From: an uncultured Bryobacterales bacterium
GTDB lineage: Bacteria; Acidobacteriota; Terriglobia; Bryobacterales; Bryobacteraceae
Length of the DNA stretch: 64,000 nt
Direction: 5' to 3'
Assembly (NCBI GenBank): GCA_937959285.1
Contig: CALGAR010000143.1
Coordinates: 24,984 to 88,983 of the forward strand
This document shows positions 1 to 7,881 of this stretch, piece by piece. The notes beneath the pieces are model-generated. The model saw only the letters and a program-made list of their open reading frames with translations. It had not been told where the DNA came from and did not search any database. Made by a program: the position numbers and the translations under genes. How positions within the stretch are numbered: position 1 is the first letter of the stretch; each line of letters begins with the position of its first letter.

Positions 1-102
1 TCTCCAAAGCAAGAACGCCTGAACTCTCGTCCGGCTGTTGACCGGAGGCTCGTAACGCTCATGTGCCTCTGGAGCTACGGCCGGAGCGTGTCTGGAGACG
101 AC

Positions 103-774
103 ATGAAACAGCGTGCTCGACGGTTTCTGGCGATCCCGTTGATTGTCTGGCTTACCATTCAGCCCGTGTGGGGCAATCCGGCGAACGAGCCGGCCATCCT
201 CCAAATCCGTGTGATTGAGGGAGAGGGGGCAATCCATATCGCAGGATCCTCGTCATCACGCGTCCTCTTAGTTCAGATCACCGACGAGACGGGACGGCCG
301 GTTTCCGGCGCCGCTGTCAGCTTCCGCCTGCCGGAAGATGGCCCGACCGGTTCCCTATCTTCCGGACTAAAGACAGAGATTACGATTTCCGGAGCCGACG
401 GGCGGGCGGCGTTGCAGGGGGTTCGATGGAATCAAGCGGTCGGGCAAACGCAGATCCGGGTCACGGCCGCAAAAGGGGAAGCACGCGCGGGAATCCTCGT
501 CTCTCAATATGTGTCCGAGCCGCCGGCCAAAGAGGCTCTATCGGCGAGGAACCGTTCGGATGCGGCTGTTGAAGTACGGACCTTGCCGGAGAAGGGCTCG
601 GGGCGGCTGAAATGGATTGCACTTTCACTGCTGATTGCGGGCGCCGGAGGCGGTGCAGCGGCCTTCCTGAGCCGGAGCAGCGGCGGAACTGGCGGGTCGG
701 GGGCTGTTCCTCCGCCTGCTACCAGCGCTCCTCCTGTCATTGGCGCGCCTTCGATCATCGTGGGAAAGCCATGA
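103..774 (+). CDS. Secreted Ig-like (Big_1-type) domain protein with C-terminal membrane anchor
   Basis: About 223 residues. The ATG at 103 is preferred over the in-frame ATG at 61 because a GGAG lies a few bases upstream and translation from here opens directly with a signal peptide (MKQRARR, then a hydrophobic stretch ending near VWG). Residues about 30-140 look like a bacterial Ig-like group 1 fold, seen in the VLLVQITDETGRPVSGAAVSF segment and the later TVTAAKGEA-like strand. A hydrophobic helix (WIALSLLIAGAGGGAAAF) and a Gly/Pro-rich tail follow, so the domain is probably held at a membrane. The stop overlaps the next ATG by 4 nt, so the first three genes are one operon. The frame stays open back to base 1. 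The function is not known; an adhesion or structural role is inferred from the fold only. Confidence 0.7.
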   Translation: MKQRARRFLAIPLIVWLTIQPVWGNPANEPAILQIRVIEGEGAIHIAGSSSSRVLLVQITDETGRPVSGAAVSFRLPEDGPTGSLSSGLKTEITISGADGRAALQGVRWNQAVGQTQIRVTAAKGEARAGILVSQYVSEPPAKEALSARNRSDAAVEVRTLPEKGSGRLKWIALSLLIAGAGGGAAAFLSRSSGGTGGSGAVPPPATSAPPVIGAPSIIVGKP

Positions 775-1535
775 GCTATCGAACGGCTCTGCTCGGCTTT
801 TGCCTGTCGCTCCGGCTCCTCGCACAAGGAGGGCTTTTTGAGCCCCGCATCGCCGTGATCGCGAAGGGCGAACAGGGGCTTTGGCAGGTGCGGGGTATCT
901 GGGGAGGATTCACCTTGGCGCCCGTGAAGCCGGATCCTGTCGTTTCGGGCGCGTTTACAGGGCAATCCGGTGCGGTCAAGCTCCAGGATCAGCTCATCCT
1001 TCTCAACGAATCGCTTGAAGAGACCTCCGTCCTTCCGGCGCCGCCCGGCCGGGCCCTCTTCGGCTTCGCACCCGGCGGCGCGCTCAAGGCGGTCTGGTAT
1101 CCCGAGGCCAAACGCATTGACCTTATCGCTGAAGGTTTGGCGGTCGACACTTCGCTTTGGGCTGGAGATCCGATCTCAATTGCGGTGGTGCAGGGCCAGT
1201 CTCTGAAGGCAGCCATCTTGCGCGATGACGACGTGTGGCTGCTAGAGGCGGATTTTGTTACGGGAGCGGTCCAATGTTCCATGCTGCTTCCCGATGTGAA
1301 GCCGCCGGTTCTGGTTCGGCCTGACGCCTCGGTCGTCTTCTTTCGCGACGGCGCTCTCATTGTCCGCGATGCGGAGGGCATCGAACGCGCAGTGCCTGCG
1401 CCACCGGCCGATGCAATCGGAGAGGCGGGGAAGGACGCTCTCGTTGTCCGGAGCGGCTCGAGCTTCTATCTGGTTCGCCTGGAGGCGGAGCGCCTCCAGA
1501 TCTTTCCGCTTCCGAACTCCCGGAGGCAGCAATGA
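771..1535 (+). CDS. Secreted protein of unknown function, possible beta-propeller
   Basis: 254 residues starting MSYRTALLGF with a signal peptide that ends near LLAQGG. The ATG overlaps the TGA of the gene before it (ATGA) and the stop overlaps the start of the next gene, so the three are translationally coupled. The mature part is a run of short beta-strand-like segments that alternate with turns (LWAGDPISIAVV, AILRDDDVWLLEAD, VVFFRDGALIVRD). That pattern suggests a propeller-like or other all-beta fold, but no family signature can be recognised by eye. It is probably periplasmic or on the cell surface, working with its two secreted neighbours. I do not recognise the gene. Confidence 0.65.
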   Translation: MSYRTALLGFCLSLRLLAQGGLFEPRIAVIAKGEQGLWQVRGIWGGFTLAPVKPDPVVSGAFTGQSGAVKLQDQLILLNESLEETSVLPAPPGRALFGFAPGGALKAVWYPEAKRIDLIAEGLAVDTSLWAGDPISIAVVQGQSLKAAILRDDDVWLLEADFVTGAVQCSMLLPDVKPPVLVRPDASVVFFRDGALIVRDAEGIERAVPAPPADAIGEAGKDALVVRSGSSFYLVRLEAERLQIFPLPNSRRQQ

Positions 1536-2890
1536 GATACCTGCCGATGATCCTGGCGTTGTTCTCTGGCCTTGCAGCCGGACAAATCCGCCTTTCGCAG
1601 GTGGAAAACGGCGTGGAGCAACCCGTAGGAAGCTTCTTGGACTTTGGGGCGGTATACATCGGCGCAGCCGTCGAGAAGGACTTTCGCGTGCAGAATACGG
1701 GAACTGTCCGAGTTACGATCGACAAGCTGTTCCTGGCGGGGTCTTCGTTTGAGCTGATCCGTCATCCTACGGTCCCGTACGTCCTCGCTCCCGGCGATGC
1801 CGTTGACTTCAGCGTCCGGTTTCGTCCTCGGACTTATGGCGCCAGCTTCAGCTCAAACCTCACCGTCAACACGATCAATGTGATTCTCGCTGGCCGCACA
1901 ATTTCGGGCCCGACGATTCTCGGACCGGACTCTGTCGTTCTGGACCCGGCGGCCAATCTCGAATTTGGACAGGTTGCCCGCGGCGACGTTGTGACGAGGC
2001 GGATTACGCTCCGGAATGACACGCCCGCCGCTTTGCGCATCGGTCTAATACGCATTTTGGGTGAGTCGTTCCACGGCCCCGCGGATCTCGCCTTGCCGGT
2101 CGATCTTCCGCCGTCTGCTTCCTTCGGCTTTGACGTCTCCTTTCAACCGGCCGACGCCGGGACACATGAAGGATGGCTGCAGGTCGACGACCGCGCCTTC
2201 CGCCTCGCCGGTGTTGCAACCGGTCCGCCGTTCCCTAAACCGGTAATCATCCTCGATCCGCCCGTACCCGGAAATGCGATGGTGGGCAGCGTTTCGATCC
2301 GTCTCGGCGTTGCCTCTCCTTCGAGCGGCACAGGGCAGCTGGAGCTGCGGCTGATCCCCGCTTCTCCCGGCGCCGTTGACGACGCTGTCCAATTTCTTGC
2401 CAACGGCGGCCGCGTTTTGGACTTTCATGTCAGGGAAGGTGAGACGGTCGCCTTCTTCGATACAGGCGCGGTAGCGCAGTTTCAAACCGGCACGACTGCC
2501 GGGGAAATTGAGCTCGTTGCCAGGCTCGGATCGTGGACGGAGACGCTGAGGCTGACTCTGAATCCGGCGCCGGTCTCCTTTGATTCCATGCAGGGCGCAA
2601 GGACCGGCACAGAGATCGAGGTTCGCTTAACGGGCTTCGACAACACGCGGTCGATCTCCTCGCTCGCGTTCTTCTTTTACCTTCGCGATGGTTCACAACT
2701 ACCGCCGGGACCAGTGCGGGTGACGGTATCCGAGCAGTTCAGGCAATACTTCGAATCATCAACACTTGGCGGTGTCTTCGGCCTCCGCGTCCGGTTTCCC
2801 GTTAGCGGAGACGCCTCCTTGATTCAGGGCGTCGAGGTGGAGGTAGAGAACGCAGCTGGGACTGCGCGGACCAGGCAAATTCCTTTCTAG
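1532..2890 (+). CDS. Secreted ASPM-SPD-2-Hydin (choice-of-anchor D) domain protein
   Basis: 452 residues. The signal peptide is MRYLPMILALFSGLAAG. Residues about 35-115 match the ASH/choice-of-anchor-D pattern: LDFGAVYIG, then FRVQNTGTVRVTIDKL, then LAPGDAVDFSVRFRP. A second copy follows at about 140-230 (LEFGQVARGDVVTRRITLRNDTPAALRI, then FDVSFQPADAGTHEGWL). The C-terminal half is beta-rich and ends in an Ig-like region. ASH domains are immunoglobulin-fold modules common in secreted Solibacter-type proteins. It is the last gene of the three-gene secreted operon, and thiD begins 28 nt downstream. Substrate or partner is unknown. Confidence 0.75.
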   Translation: MRYLPMILALFSGLAAGQIRLSQVENGVEQPVGSFLDFGAVYIGAAVEKDFRVQNTGTVRVTIDKLFLAGSSFELIRHPTVPYVLAPGDAVDFSVRFRPRTYGASFSSNLTVNTINVILAGRTISGPTILGPDSVVLDPAANLEFGQVARGDVVTRRITLRNDTPAALRIGLIRILGESFHGPADLALPVDLPPSASFGFDVSFQPADAGTHEGWLQVDDRAFRLAGVATGPPFPKPVIILDPPVPGNAMVGSVSIRLGVASPSSGTGQLELRLIPASPGAVDDAVQFLANGGRVLDFHVREGETVAFFDTGAVAQFQTGTTAGEIELVARLGSWTETLRLTLNPAPVSFDSMQGARTGTEIEVRLTGFDNTRSISSLAFFFYLRDGSQLPPGPVRVTVSEQFRQYFESSTLGGVFGLRVRFPVSGDASLIQGVEVEVENAAGTARTRQIPF

Positions 2891-2918
2891 CAGCGCACGT
2901 AGAGTACGCTGGTCTTGA

Positions 2919-3707
2919 ATGGTCCCGATTGCGATGAGCATTGCCGGCTCGGACCCGAGCGGCGGAGCCGGAATCCAGGCCGACCTGAAAACATTCCACC
3001 AATTCGGAGTTTACGGTCAGGCTGTGATCACGCTGCTCACTGTTCAAAATACGGTGAGCGTCGAGCATGTGGAGGTGATGCCAGCCGAGCTGGTTGTGCG
3101 GCAAACGCAGGCTGTGCTCCGGGACATGCCGCCGCACGCAGCAAAGACGGGCGCCCTTGGAAGCGCAGCCGTTGTTGAAGCTGTCGCGGACCTGGCGGCA
3201 TCGTTTGCATTCCCTCTCGTCGTTGATCCGGTCATGATCAGCAAGCACGGCGCCACGCTGATGGATGAGGAGGCCCGCCGGGTAGTGCTGCGGAAGCTGA
3301 TTCCTCGCGCGCGCCTGGTAACGCCGAACATTCATGAAGCTTCGGCGCTCACCGGGATTCCGATTGATACGATCAGCGACATGGAGCGTGCCGCTCGGCG
3401 CCTTGTGGAATTGGGCGCTGGGGCAGTCCTGGTGAAGGGTGGTCATCTGCCCGGAGATGCGATCGATCTTCTGGTTGACGGCGATGAGCTGCACCGCTTC
3501 ACTGGGGAGCGCTTTGAAACCGCGCACACACACGGCACCGGATGCACATATTCGGCAGCGATCACTGCCGAACTGGCAAAGGGTGTGAGCCTCTGTAAGG
3601 CGGTCGAGCGTGCGAAGCATTTTATAACGGAGGCCATTCGGACCAGTCCCGGGCTCGGCCGCGGCTCCGGTCCGGTCAATCACCACGCAACTCTGTCCAC
3701 GGATTAA
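2919..3707 (+). CDS. thiD: Hydroxymethylpyrimidine/phosphomethylpyrimidine kinase
   Basis: 262 residues, normal length for ThiD. It phosphorylates HMP and then HMP-P to HMP-PP for thiamine synthesis in the cytosol. Visible ribokinase-fold signatures are GSDPSGGAG (residues 10-18), KTG (76-78), DPVM (103-106), TPNIHEA (135-141) and the anion-hole loop HGTGCTYSAA (205-214) with the conserved Cys209. The gene starts 28 nt after the secreted-protein operon. No TPP-riboswitch-like sequence is visible in that short gap. No other thi gene is nearby. Confidence 0.95.
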   Translation: MVPIAMSIAGSDPSGGAGIQADLKTFHQFGVYGQAVITLLTVQNTVSVEHVEVMPAELVVRQTQAVLRDMPPHAAKTGALGSAAVVEAVADLAASFAFPLVVDPVMISKHGATLMDEEARRVVLRKLIPRARLVTPNIHEASALTGIPIDTISDMERAARRLVELGAGAVLVKGGHLPGDAIDLLVDGDELHRFTGERFETAHTHGTGCTYSAAITAELAKGVSLCKAVERAKHFITEAIRTSPGLGRGSGPVNHHATLSTD

Positions 3708-3737
3708 CGAATTTCGGCCAGCGAGCCGATGAAGCTC

Positions 3738-3767
3738 TTGGAAGACGAAAGTCTACGGCTTTACAAT
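3738..3767 (+). promoter_or_regulatory. Predicted sigma70-type promoter of the SDR gene (possibly leaderless)
   Basis: TTGGAA (3738-3743) and TACAAT (3762-3767) are separated by 18 nt. The -10 box ends only 7 nt before the ATG at 3775, so transcription would start at or next to the start codon, and no Shine-Dalgarno sequence is visible. This is read by eye only. Confidence 0.4.
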
Positions 3768-3774
3768 CGAGAAA

Positions 3775-4524
3775 ATGGATCATCCTTTTCGGCTTGATGG
3801 ACGAGTGGCCCTGGTCACGGGCGGTGCGAGCGGCATTGGCGAAGCGATATGCCGCGTATTCACGTCGGCCGGAGCGAAGGTGATCATCGTTGACGTAGAC
3901 GAGGCCCGGGCGTGCAAGCTGGCGTCTGAATTACCCAACGCAACCGCGAGGCGCTGCGACATTACCGACGAACGCGCTGTCAAGGATCTGTTTGATACAA
4001 TTCAAAAGCTCGATGTTTTAGTGAATAACGCCGGTATTGGACTTGTCGGCGGAATCGAGCAGACGGAACTTGAGGATTTCCGGCGCCTCTTTCAAGTAAA
4101 CGTTGAGGGAATGTTTTTGGTCACCCGGCAGGCAATGCCGCTGCTGATTGCCTCCCACGGTTCGATCGTCAACATCGGATCAGTCGCCGGGTTGATCGGA
4201 GTGAAAAAGCGCTACGCATACTGCGCTACAAAGGGCGCGGTGGTAGCAATGACCCGGCAGCTTGCGGTAGATTATCCCACCGAAATCCGCGTAAACTGCA
4301 TTTGTCCTGGCACTGTAGATACCCCGTTCGTCGAAGGGTATTTGGAAAAGTATCACAAGCACGAAAAGGAGAAGGTCCGGGCTGAACTGAACCAGAGGCA
4401 GCCAATTGGGCGTTTGGGACGCCCTGAAGAGATTGCTCATCTGGCCCTTTACTTAAGTTCGGCCGAAGCGGGTTTCGTTACTGGGGCCGTCTATACAATA
4501 GACGGGGGTTGGACCGCAGCCTGA
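3775..4524 (+). CDS. SDR-family NAD(P)-dependent oxidoreductase
   Basis: 249 residues, a classical short-chain dehydrogenase. The cofactor motif TGGASGIG is at 15-22, NNAG at 84-87, and the catalytic Ser136, Tyr149 and Lys153 (YCATK) are all present. The C-terminus GAVYTIDGGWTAA is typical of FabG-like SDRs. An acidic residue at the end of beta-2 (VIIVDVDEA) suggests NAD rather than NADP, which is an inference. The substrate cannot be told; relatives act on 2-keto-3-deoxy sugars, polyols or hydroxyacids. It stands alone between thiD and the PBP gene, with its own predicted promoter. Confidence 0.88.
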   Translation: MDHPFRLDGRVALVTGGASGIGEAICRVFTSAGAKVIIVDVDEARACKLASELPNATARRCDITDERAVKDLFDTIQKLDVLVNNAGIGLVGGIEQTELEDFRRLFQVNVEGMFLVTRQAMPLLIASHGSIVNIGSVAGLIGVKKRYAYCATKGAVVAMTRQLAVDYPTEIRVNCICPGTVDTPFVEGYLEKYHKHEKEKVRAELNQRQPIGRLGRPEEIAHLALYLSSAEAGFVTGAVYTIDGGWTAA

Positions 4525-4531
4525 CCCGAGC

Positions 4532-4561
4532 TTGACCCGTGAATGTAATTTTTCTCACAAT
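4532..4561 (+). promoter_or_regulatory. Predicted promoter of the PBP gene
   Basis: TTGACC (4532-4537), an 18-nt AT-rich spacer and CACAAT (4556-4561). It lies about 70 nt upstream of the ATG at 4631, which has a GAGGAG ribosome-binding site ending 4 nt before it. A short inverted repeat (AGCGCT TT AGCGC) sits in the leader. Confidence 0.4.
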
Positions 4562-4630
4562 GGAAATTTGGCAACAACCCTAACAAGGCGAGCGCTTTAG
4601 CGCGAGTCGAACACATTCTAGAGGAGTTCC

Positions 4631-5863
4631 ATGTATCGCTTGGCGATATCACGCCTGGTTGCCCTGTCTTTGGTGGTCTGTCTGCTTGGAGGCACTTGCT
4701 CGCCACTAGCGGCTGCGACGGCGAAGAAGCCAGTGAAAAAGACCGCTACAAAGACTGCAAAGAAGAGAACTACGGCCACTGTTGCGAAGGCCAGCGCTCA
4801 AAAGGCCAAGAAGGCCAGTTACAGTCGTTCTACCAAGAGCTCAACCGCGAAGGCCCAACGAAAAGTTTCCTACAGTCCCTGGGTCACCCCGACATATGCT
4901 GATTCCACCTACGGGGATAATGTCGACGGCGAGGATCTTGTTGTCCGCCGTGCCGCCGTTGAGGCGCTAGGTCCATACAACGGAACTGTCGTTGCTGTCG
5001 ATCCCAAGACTGGTCGCATCCTGACAATCGTCAACCAGAAGCTTGCGCTGAGGAGCAGTTTTCAACCGTGCTCCACGATCAAGATCGTCGCCGGTCTCGC
5101 AGCACTAAGCGAGGGAATCATCAACCGAAATACGATGATCAAGCTGGGTGGAAAGTACAGCATGAACCTCACCGAAGCTCTCGCGCGATCCAACAACCCC
5201 TATTTTGCAATCCTCGGGCAGAAGCTTGGATTCGAGAAGGTCTCCTATTATGCACGGTTGTTCGGATTGGGTGAGCCGGCTGGCTTGAATATCGAGGGAG
5301 AAACTGCTGGCGTGTTGCCCTCGGCTCCGCCAAAGAATGGCGGCGTGGGAATGATGACGAGCTTCGGTGAAGGAATCTCGCTCAGCCCGCTGCAGCTTGC
5401 GGCATTGATGTCGGCGATCTCCAATGGAGGTACGCTCTACTATCTGCAATACCCGCGGAACCAGGAGGAAGTGAAGTCGTTTGTACCGCGGGTGAAGCGG
5501 CATCTTGATATTCAAAAGTGGATTCCCGAGATCAAGCCGGGCATGATGGGTGCCGTGGAATATGGCACTGCCCGCCGCGCCGCCTACGATCCCAACGAGC
5601 CGATCCTCGGCAAGACCGGTACGTGCACGGACCCGGCAAGGGCTCACATGGGCTGGTTCGGATCGTTCAATGATGTGGACCACAACCCGATCGTAGTCGT
5701 CGTGATGCTCACCGGCGGGAAACCTGTAAATGGACCGGTAGCGGCCGGTATTGCAGGGAACGTCTACCGGAATCTGTCCGAGCAGCGCTACTTTGCCGAA
5801 AGCAAGGCAAATGCGTTTACGCCCGCTGCGCTGGTCTCCACGCAGTCCTGCTGCAGTAACTAG
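4631..5863 (+). CDS. Transpeptidase-only penicillin-binding protein with lysine-rich stalk
   Basis: 410 residues. A hydrophobic N-terminal segment (about 5-28) serves as signal or anchor. Residues 31-80 form a Lys/Ala/Thr-rich low-complexity stretch (repeats of AKK, KTA, AKKR) resembling a histone H1 tail. The transpeptidase domain follows at about 105-390, with active-site STIK (148-151), SNN (187-189) and KTG (328-330). There is no glycosyltransferase domain, and the protein is shorter than FtsI or PBP2, so it is a compact class-B-like enzyme or a carboxypeptidase/sensor relative. The basic stalk may bind teichoic-like or phosphate-rich material, or simply span the periplasm; that is speculation. 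It converges on obg with a 5-nt gap. Confidence 0.85.
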   Translation: MYRLAISRLVALSLVVCLLGGTCSPLAAATAKKPVKKTATKTAKKRTTATVAKASAQKAKKASYSRSTKSSTAKAQRKVSYSPWVTPTYADSTYGDNVDGEDLVVRRAAVEALGPYNGTVVAVDPKTGRILTIVNQKLALRSSFQPCSTIKIVAGLAALSEGIINRNTMIKLGGKYSMNLTEALARSNNPYFAILGQKLGFEKVSYYARLFGLGEPAGLNIEGETAGVLPSAPPKNGGVGMMTSFGEGISLSPLQLAALMSAISNGGTLYYLQYPRNQEEVKSFVPRVKRHLDIQKWIPEIKPGMMGAVEYGTARRAAYDPNEPILGKTGTCTDPARAHMGWFGSFNDVDHNPIVVVVMLTGGKPVNGPVAAGIAGNVYRNLSEQRYFAESKANAFTPAALVSTQSCCSN

Positions 5864-5868
5864 TCGGA

Positions 5869-6879
5869 TCAGGCCGCGGAGCTGCTGAAGATCTTTTCGC
5901 CCATCGCGAACTTCAGCCTGTCGATTCCCTCTCCAGTCACGCTGGAGATGCGGTAGAAATCAAGGCTGCTCTCCGCGGCCAGCCTCTCCAGAGCCGCCAC
6001 CCTTTCGGGATCCTGGGCTGCGTCGATTTTCGAAGCAACCAGGATCATTGGCTTCCGCGCGAGATCCTCGCTGAAACTTGCAAGCTCCTTCATGACGACG
6101 TGAAAGTCGTGTACCGGATCGCGTCCGCTCGCCTCTGAGACATCTACAAGATGCACCAGGAGACTGGTTCGCTCGATGTGGCGGAGGAACTGGATGCCCA
6201 GGCCGTGGCCCAGGTGAGCGCCCTCAATCAATCCGGGAATGTCGGCGACAACGAAGGTCCGGCCGTCTTCCGGCAGGCTGACAACGCCGAGGTTGGGTTC
6301 CAGGGTGGTAAACGGGTAATCGGCAATCTTGGGGCGTGCTGCGGAGATGCGGGAGATGAGCGTCGACTTGCCGGCATTCGGAAAACCAACGAGTCCCACA
6401 TCGGCAAGCAGCTTCAATTCCAGCCGCAGACGGCGCTCTTCGCCCGGCCTTCCCGGTTCGTGCTCGGTGGGCGCCTGGTGCGTGGAGGTGGCGAACCGGG
6501 CATTGCCACGCCCTCCGCGGCCGCCGCGAGCGGCGATAAAGCGTTCGCCTGGCTTCGTGAAATCGTGCAGGAGCTCGCCGGTTTCATCGTCGTAGACGAC
6601 CGTGCCGACGGGCACAGGGAGCTCAATGGACTCCCCGTCACGGCCGGTGCGGTTGCTTCCTTCGCCGTGGCGGCCGCGTCCCGCCTTGTGTTCGGGGTTA
6701 AAGCGGAAGTGCAGGAGCGTGTTGTAATGCTCGCTTGCGACCATGACGACGTCACCGCCTCGTCCTCCGTCGCCCCCGCTTGGGCCGCCGCGAGGCACAT
6801 ATTTTTCACGGCGGAAGGCAAGGCAGCCGTTGCCGCCATCGCCGGCCTTGACGTAAATCTTGACCTCGTCAATGAACAT
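5869..6879 (-). CDS. obgE: Obg family GTPase
   Basis: 336 residues from the ATG at 6879 (MFIDEVKIYVKAGDGG, the usual Obg start). A TTG four codons upstream is a less likely start. The glycine-rich Obg fold covers 1-158, and the G domain has G1 GFPNAGKS (165-172), DIPG (213-216) and SKID (283-286). Obg binds the 50S subunit and links GTP status to ribosome assembly and stress. The protein ends near residue 336 without the extra C-terminal OCT domain of some Firmicutes. It follows rplU-rpmA in the common order rplU-rpmA-obg, but a terminator hairpin separates it from rpmA. Confidence 0.97.
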   Translation of the reverse strand: MFIDEVKIYVKAGDGGNGCLAFRREKYVPRGGPSGGDGGRGGDVVMVASEHYNTLLHFRFNPEHKAGRGRHGEGSNRTGRDGESIELPVPVGTVVYDDETGELLHDFTKPGERFIAARGGRGGRGNARFATSTHQAPTEHEPGRPGEERRLRLELKLLADVGLVGFPNAGKSTLISRISAARPKIADYPFTTLEPNLGVVSLPEDGRTFVVADIPGLIEGAHLGHGLGIQFLRHIERTSLLVHLVDVSEASGRDPVHDFHVVMKELASFSEDLARKPMILVASKIDAAQDPERVAALERLAAESSLDFYRISSVTGEGIDRLKFAMGEKIFSSSAA

Positions 6880-6895
6880 GATGGATCGCAAAAAT

Positions 6896-6924
6896 AAAAA
6901 GGCCGCCCTGCCAAGCGGGCGGCC
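6896..6924 (-). terminator. Rho-independent terminator after rpmA
   Basis: A perfect 8-bp stem, GGCCGCCC (6901-6908) and GGGCGGCC (6917-6924), with an 8-nt loop. Read on the minus strand it is followed by a T-rich run (6891-6900 is all A/T on the plus strand). It lies 24 nt past the rpmA stop and just before the obg start, so it would end or attenuate rplU-rpmA transcription before obg. Confidence 0.8.
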
Positions 6925-6947
6925 TCAAGCGTAAAGGAAATCTTTCG

Positions 6948-7214
6948 TCACTGCCCAGCCGGCTGGCTGAGCACATTCACAAACTTCCCCAATCGGCCGC
7001 GGTCACGAAATTCCACAATTCCGGGGACTCGAGCGTAGAGGGTATCGTCCTTGCCGATGCCGACGTTCTCGCCGGGCTTGTAGCGTGTCCCGCGCTGCCG
7101 CACAATGATGGCGCCGCCCGGTACCATCTGTCCGCTGAAGGCTTTAATGCCCAAACGCTGGGCATTTGAATCGCGGCCATTCTTTGAACTGCCTAAACCC
7201 TTTTTGTGTGCCAT
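6948..7214 (-). CDS. rpmA: 50S ribosomal protein bL27
   Basis: 88 residues beginning MAHKKGLGSSKNGRDS, the hallmark bL27 N-terminus. The motif GNAQRLGIK-type region appears here as NAQRLGIKAFSGQ, followed by GGAIIVRQRGTRYKPG. bL27 reaches the peptidyl-transferase centre of the 50S subunit. There is no Firmicutes-style cleaved leader before MAHKK. The gene lies 18 nt downstream of rplU, in the same transcript. Confidence 0.98.
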   Translation of the reverse strand: MAHKKGLGSSKNGRDSNAQRLGIKAFSGQMVPGGAIIVRQRGTRYKPGENVGIGKDDTLYARVPGIVEFRDRGRLGKFVNVLSQPAGQ

Positions 7215-7232
7215 TTCAAACTCCGTTCCCCG

Positions 7233-7544
7233 CTAGGCCAGGATTTCGGTGACTTCCACTTCCGTAAAATCCTGCCGGTGACCGATGGTTCGCTTGTACT
7301 GTTTCTTGGGCTTGAATTTGAAAACCGTGACCTTTTCGCCCCGGCCATGGTTGCGGATGGTGCCTTTCACCTTCGCGCTGCCAAGATCCGAACCCGCAAT
7401 CAATTGACCCGCGTCCTTGCTGACTGCGACCACGCGGCCGAGCTCGATTTCAGCCCCTACCTCGCCCGGAAGTTTCTCCACCCGGACTAACTCGCCCGGG
7501 GAGACGCGATATTGCTTTCCACCGGTTTCAATTACTGCGTACAT
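7233..7544 (-). CDS. rplU: 50S ribosomal protein bL21
   Basis: 103 residues from the ATG at 7544 (MYAVIETGGKQYRV), chosen over an upstream in-frame start because it gives the standard bL21 N-terminus and has an AGGA ribosome-binding site just upstream. The C-terminal FKPKKQYKRTIGHRQ motif, which binds 23S rRNA, is present. It is the first gene of the rplU-rpmA transcript, which probably begins in the gap that follows on the plus strand. Confidence 0.98.
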   Translation of the reverse strand: MYAVIETGGKQYRVSPGELVRVEKLPGEVGAEIELGRVVAVSKDAGQLIAGSDLGSAKVKGTIRNHGRGEKVTVFKFKPKKQYKRTIGHRQDFTEVEVTEILA

Positions 7545-7881
7545 AAGGAATCCTCGCTGATCTTGTTCCCAGTACACCGCTTCGAGCTTTCCAGTACAGC
7601 ACCCTGAGCGGCGTCGATTGGAGGGCTACTAGCACGTTCACGCACCCTAGGCGGGCGCGCGGTCGGAGCCACAATTTCCAATTCTACAACAGGCTTCCCT
7701 GTTTTCCAACCCGGCCTGCCGCGAGCCGGCAATCCTCTGCGGCACATTGGGGAATACAAATCCTTACGATTTGGACCGGGATCACTGGAAACGGGCTAAT
7801 TGCTTGAGGCATCCCTACTTGGTAGAGTAAACAAATACGGGTTTGTTTGGGCCTTTTGGGCCGAGCTAGAGGTGTTTACAG
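7545..7881. other. Divergent intergenic region upstream of rplU and the 7882 gene
   Basis: No convincing gene. It must carry the minus-strand promoter and 5' leader of rplU-rpmA and the plus-strand promoter of the gene at 7882. For the latter, TTGCTT (7800-7805), a 17-nt spacer and TAGAGT (7823-7828) are a weak match. No clear hairpin was found for an L21-type autoregulatory leader. Confidence 0.5.

Noticed and set aside
2890..2919. TPP riboswitch before thiD
   Set aside because: Only 28 nt of intergenic sequence and none of the conserved riboswitch segments.
6151..6897. Long frame antisense to obg
   Set aside because: Mirrors the glycine-rich Obg coding sequence; obg itself is certain.
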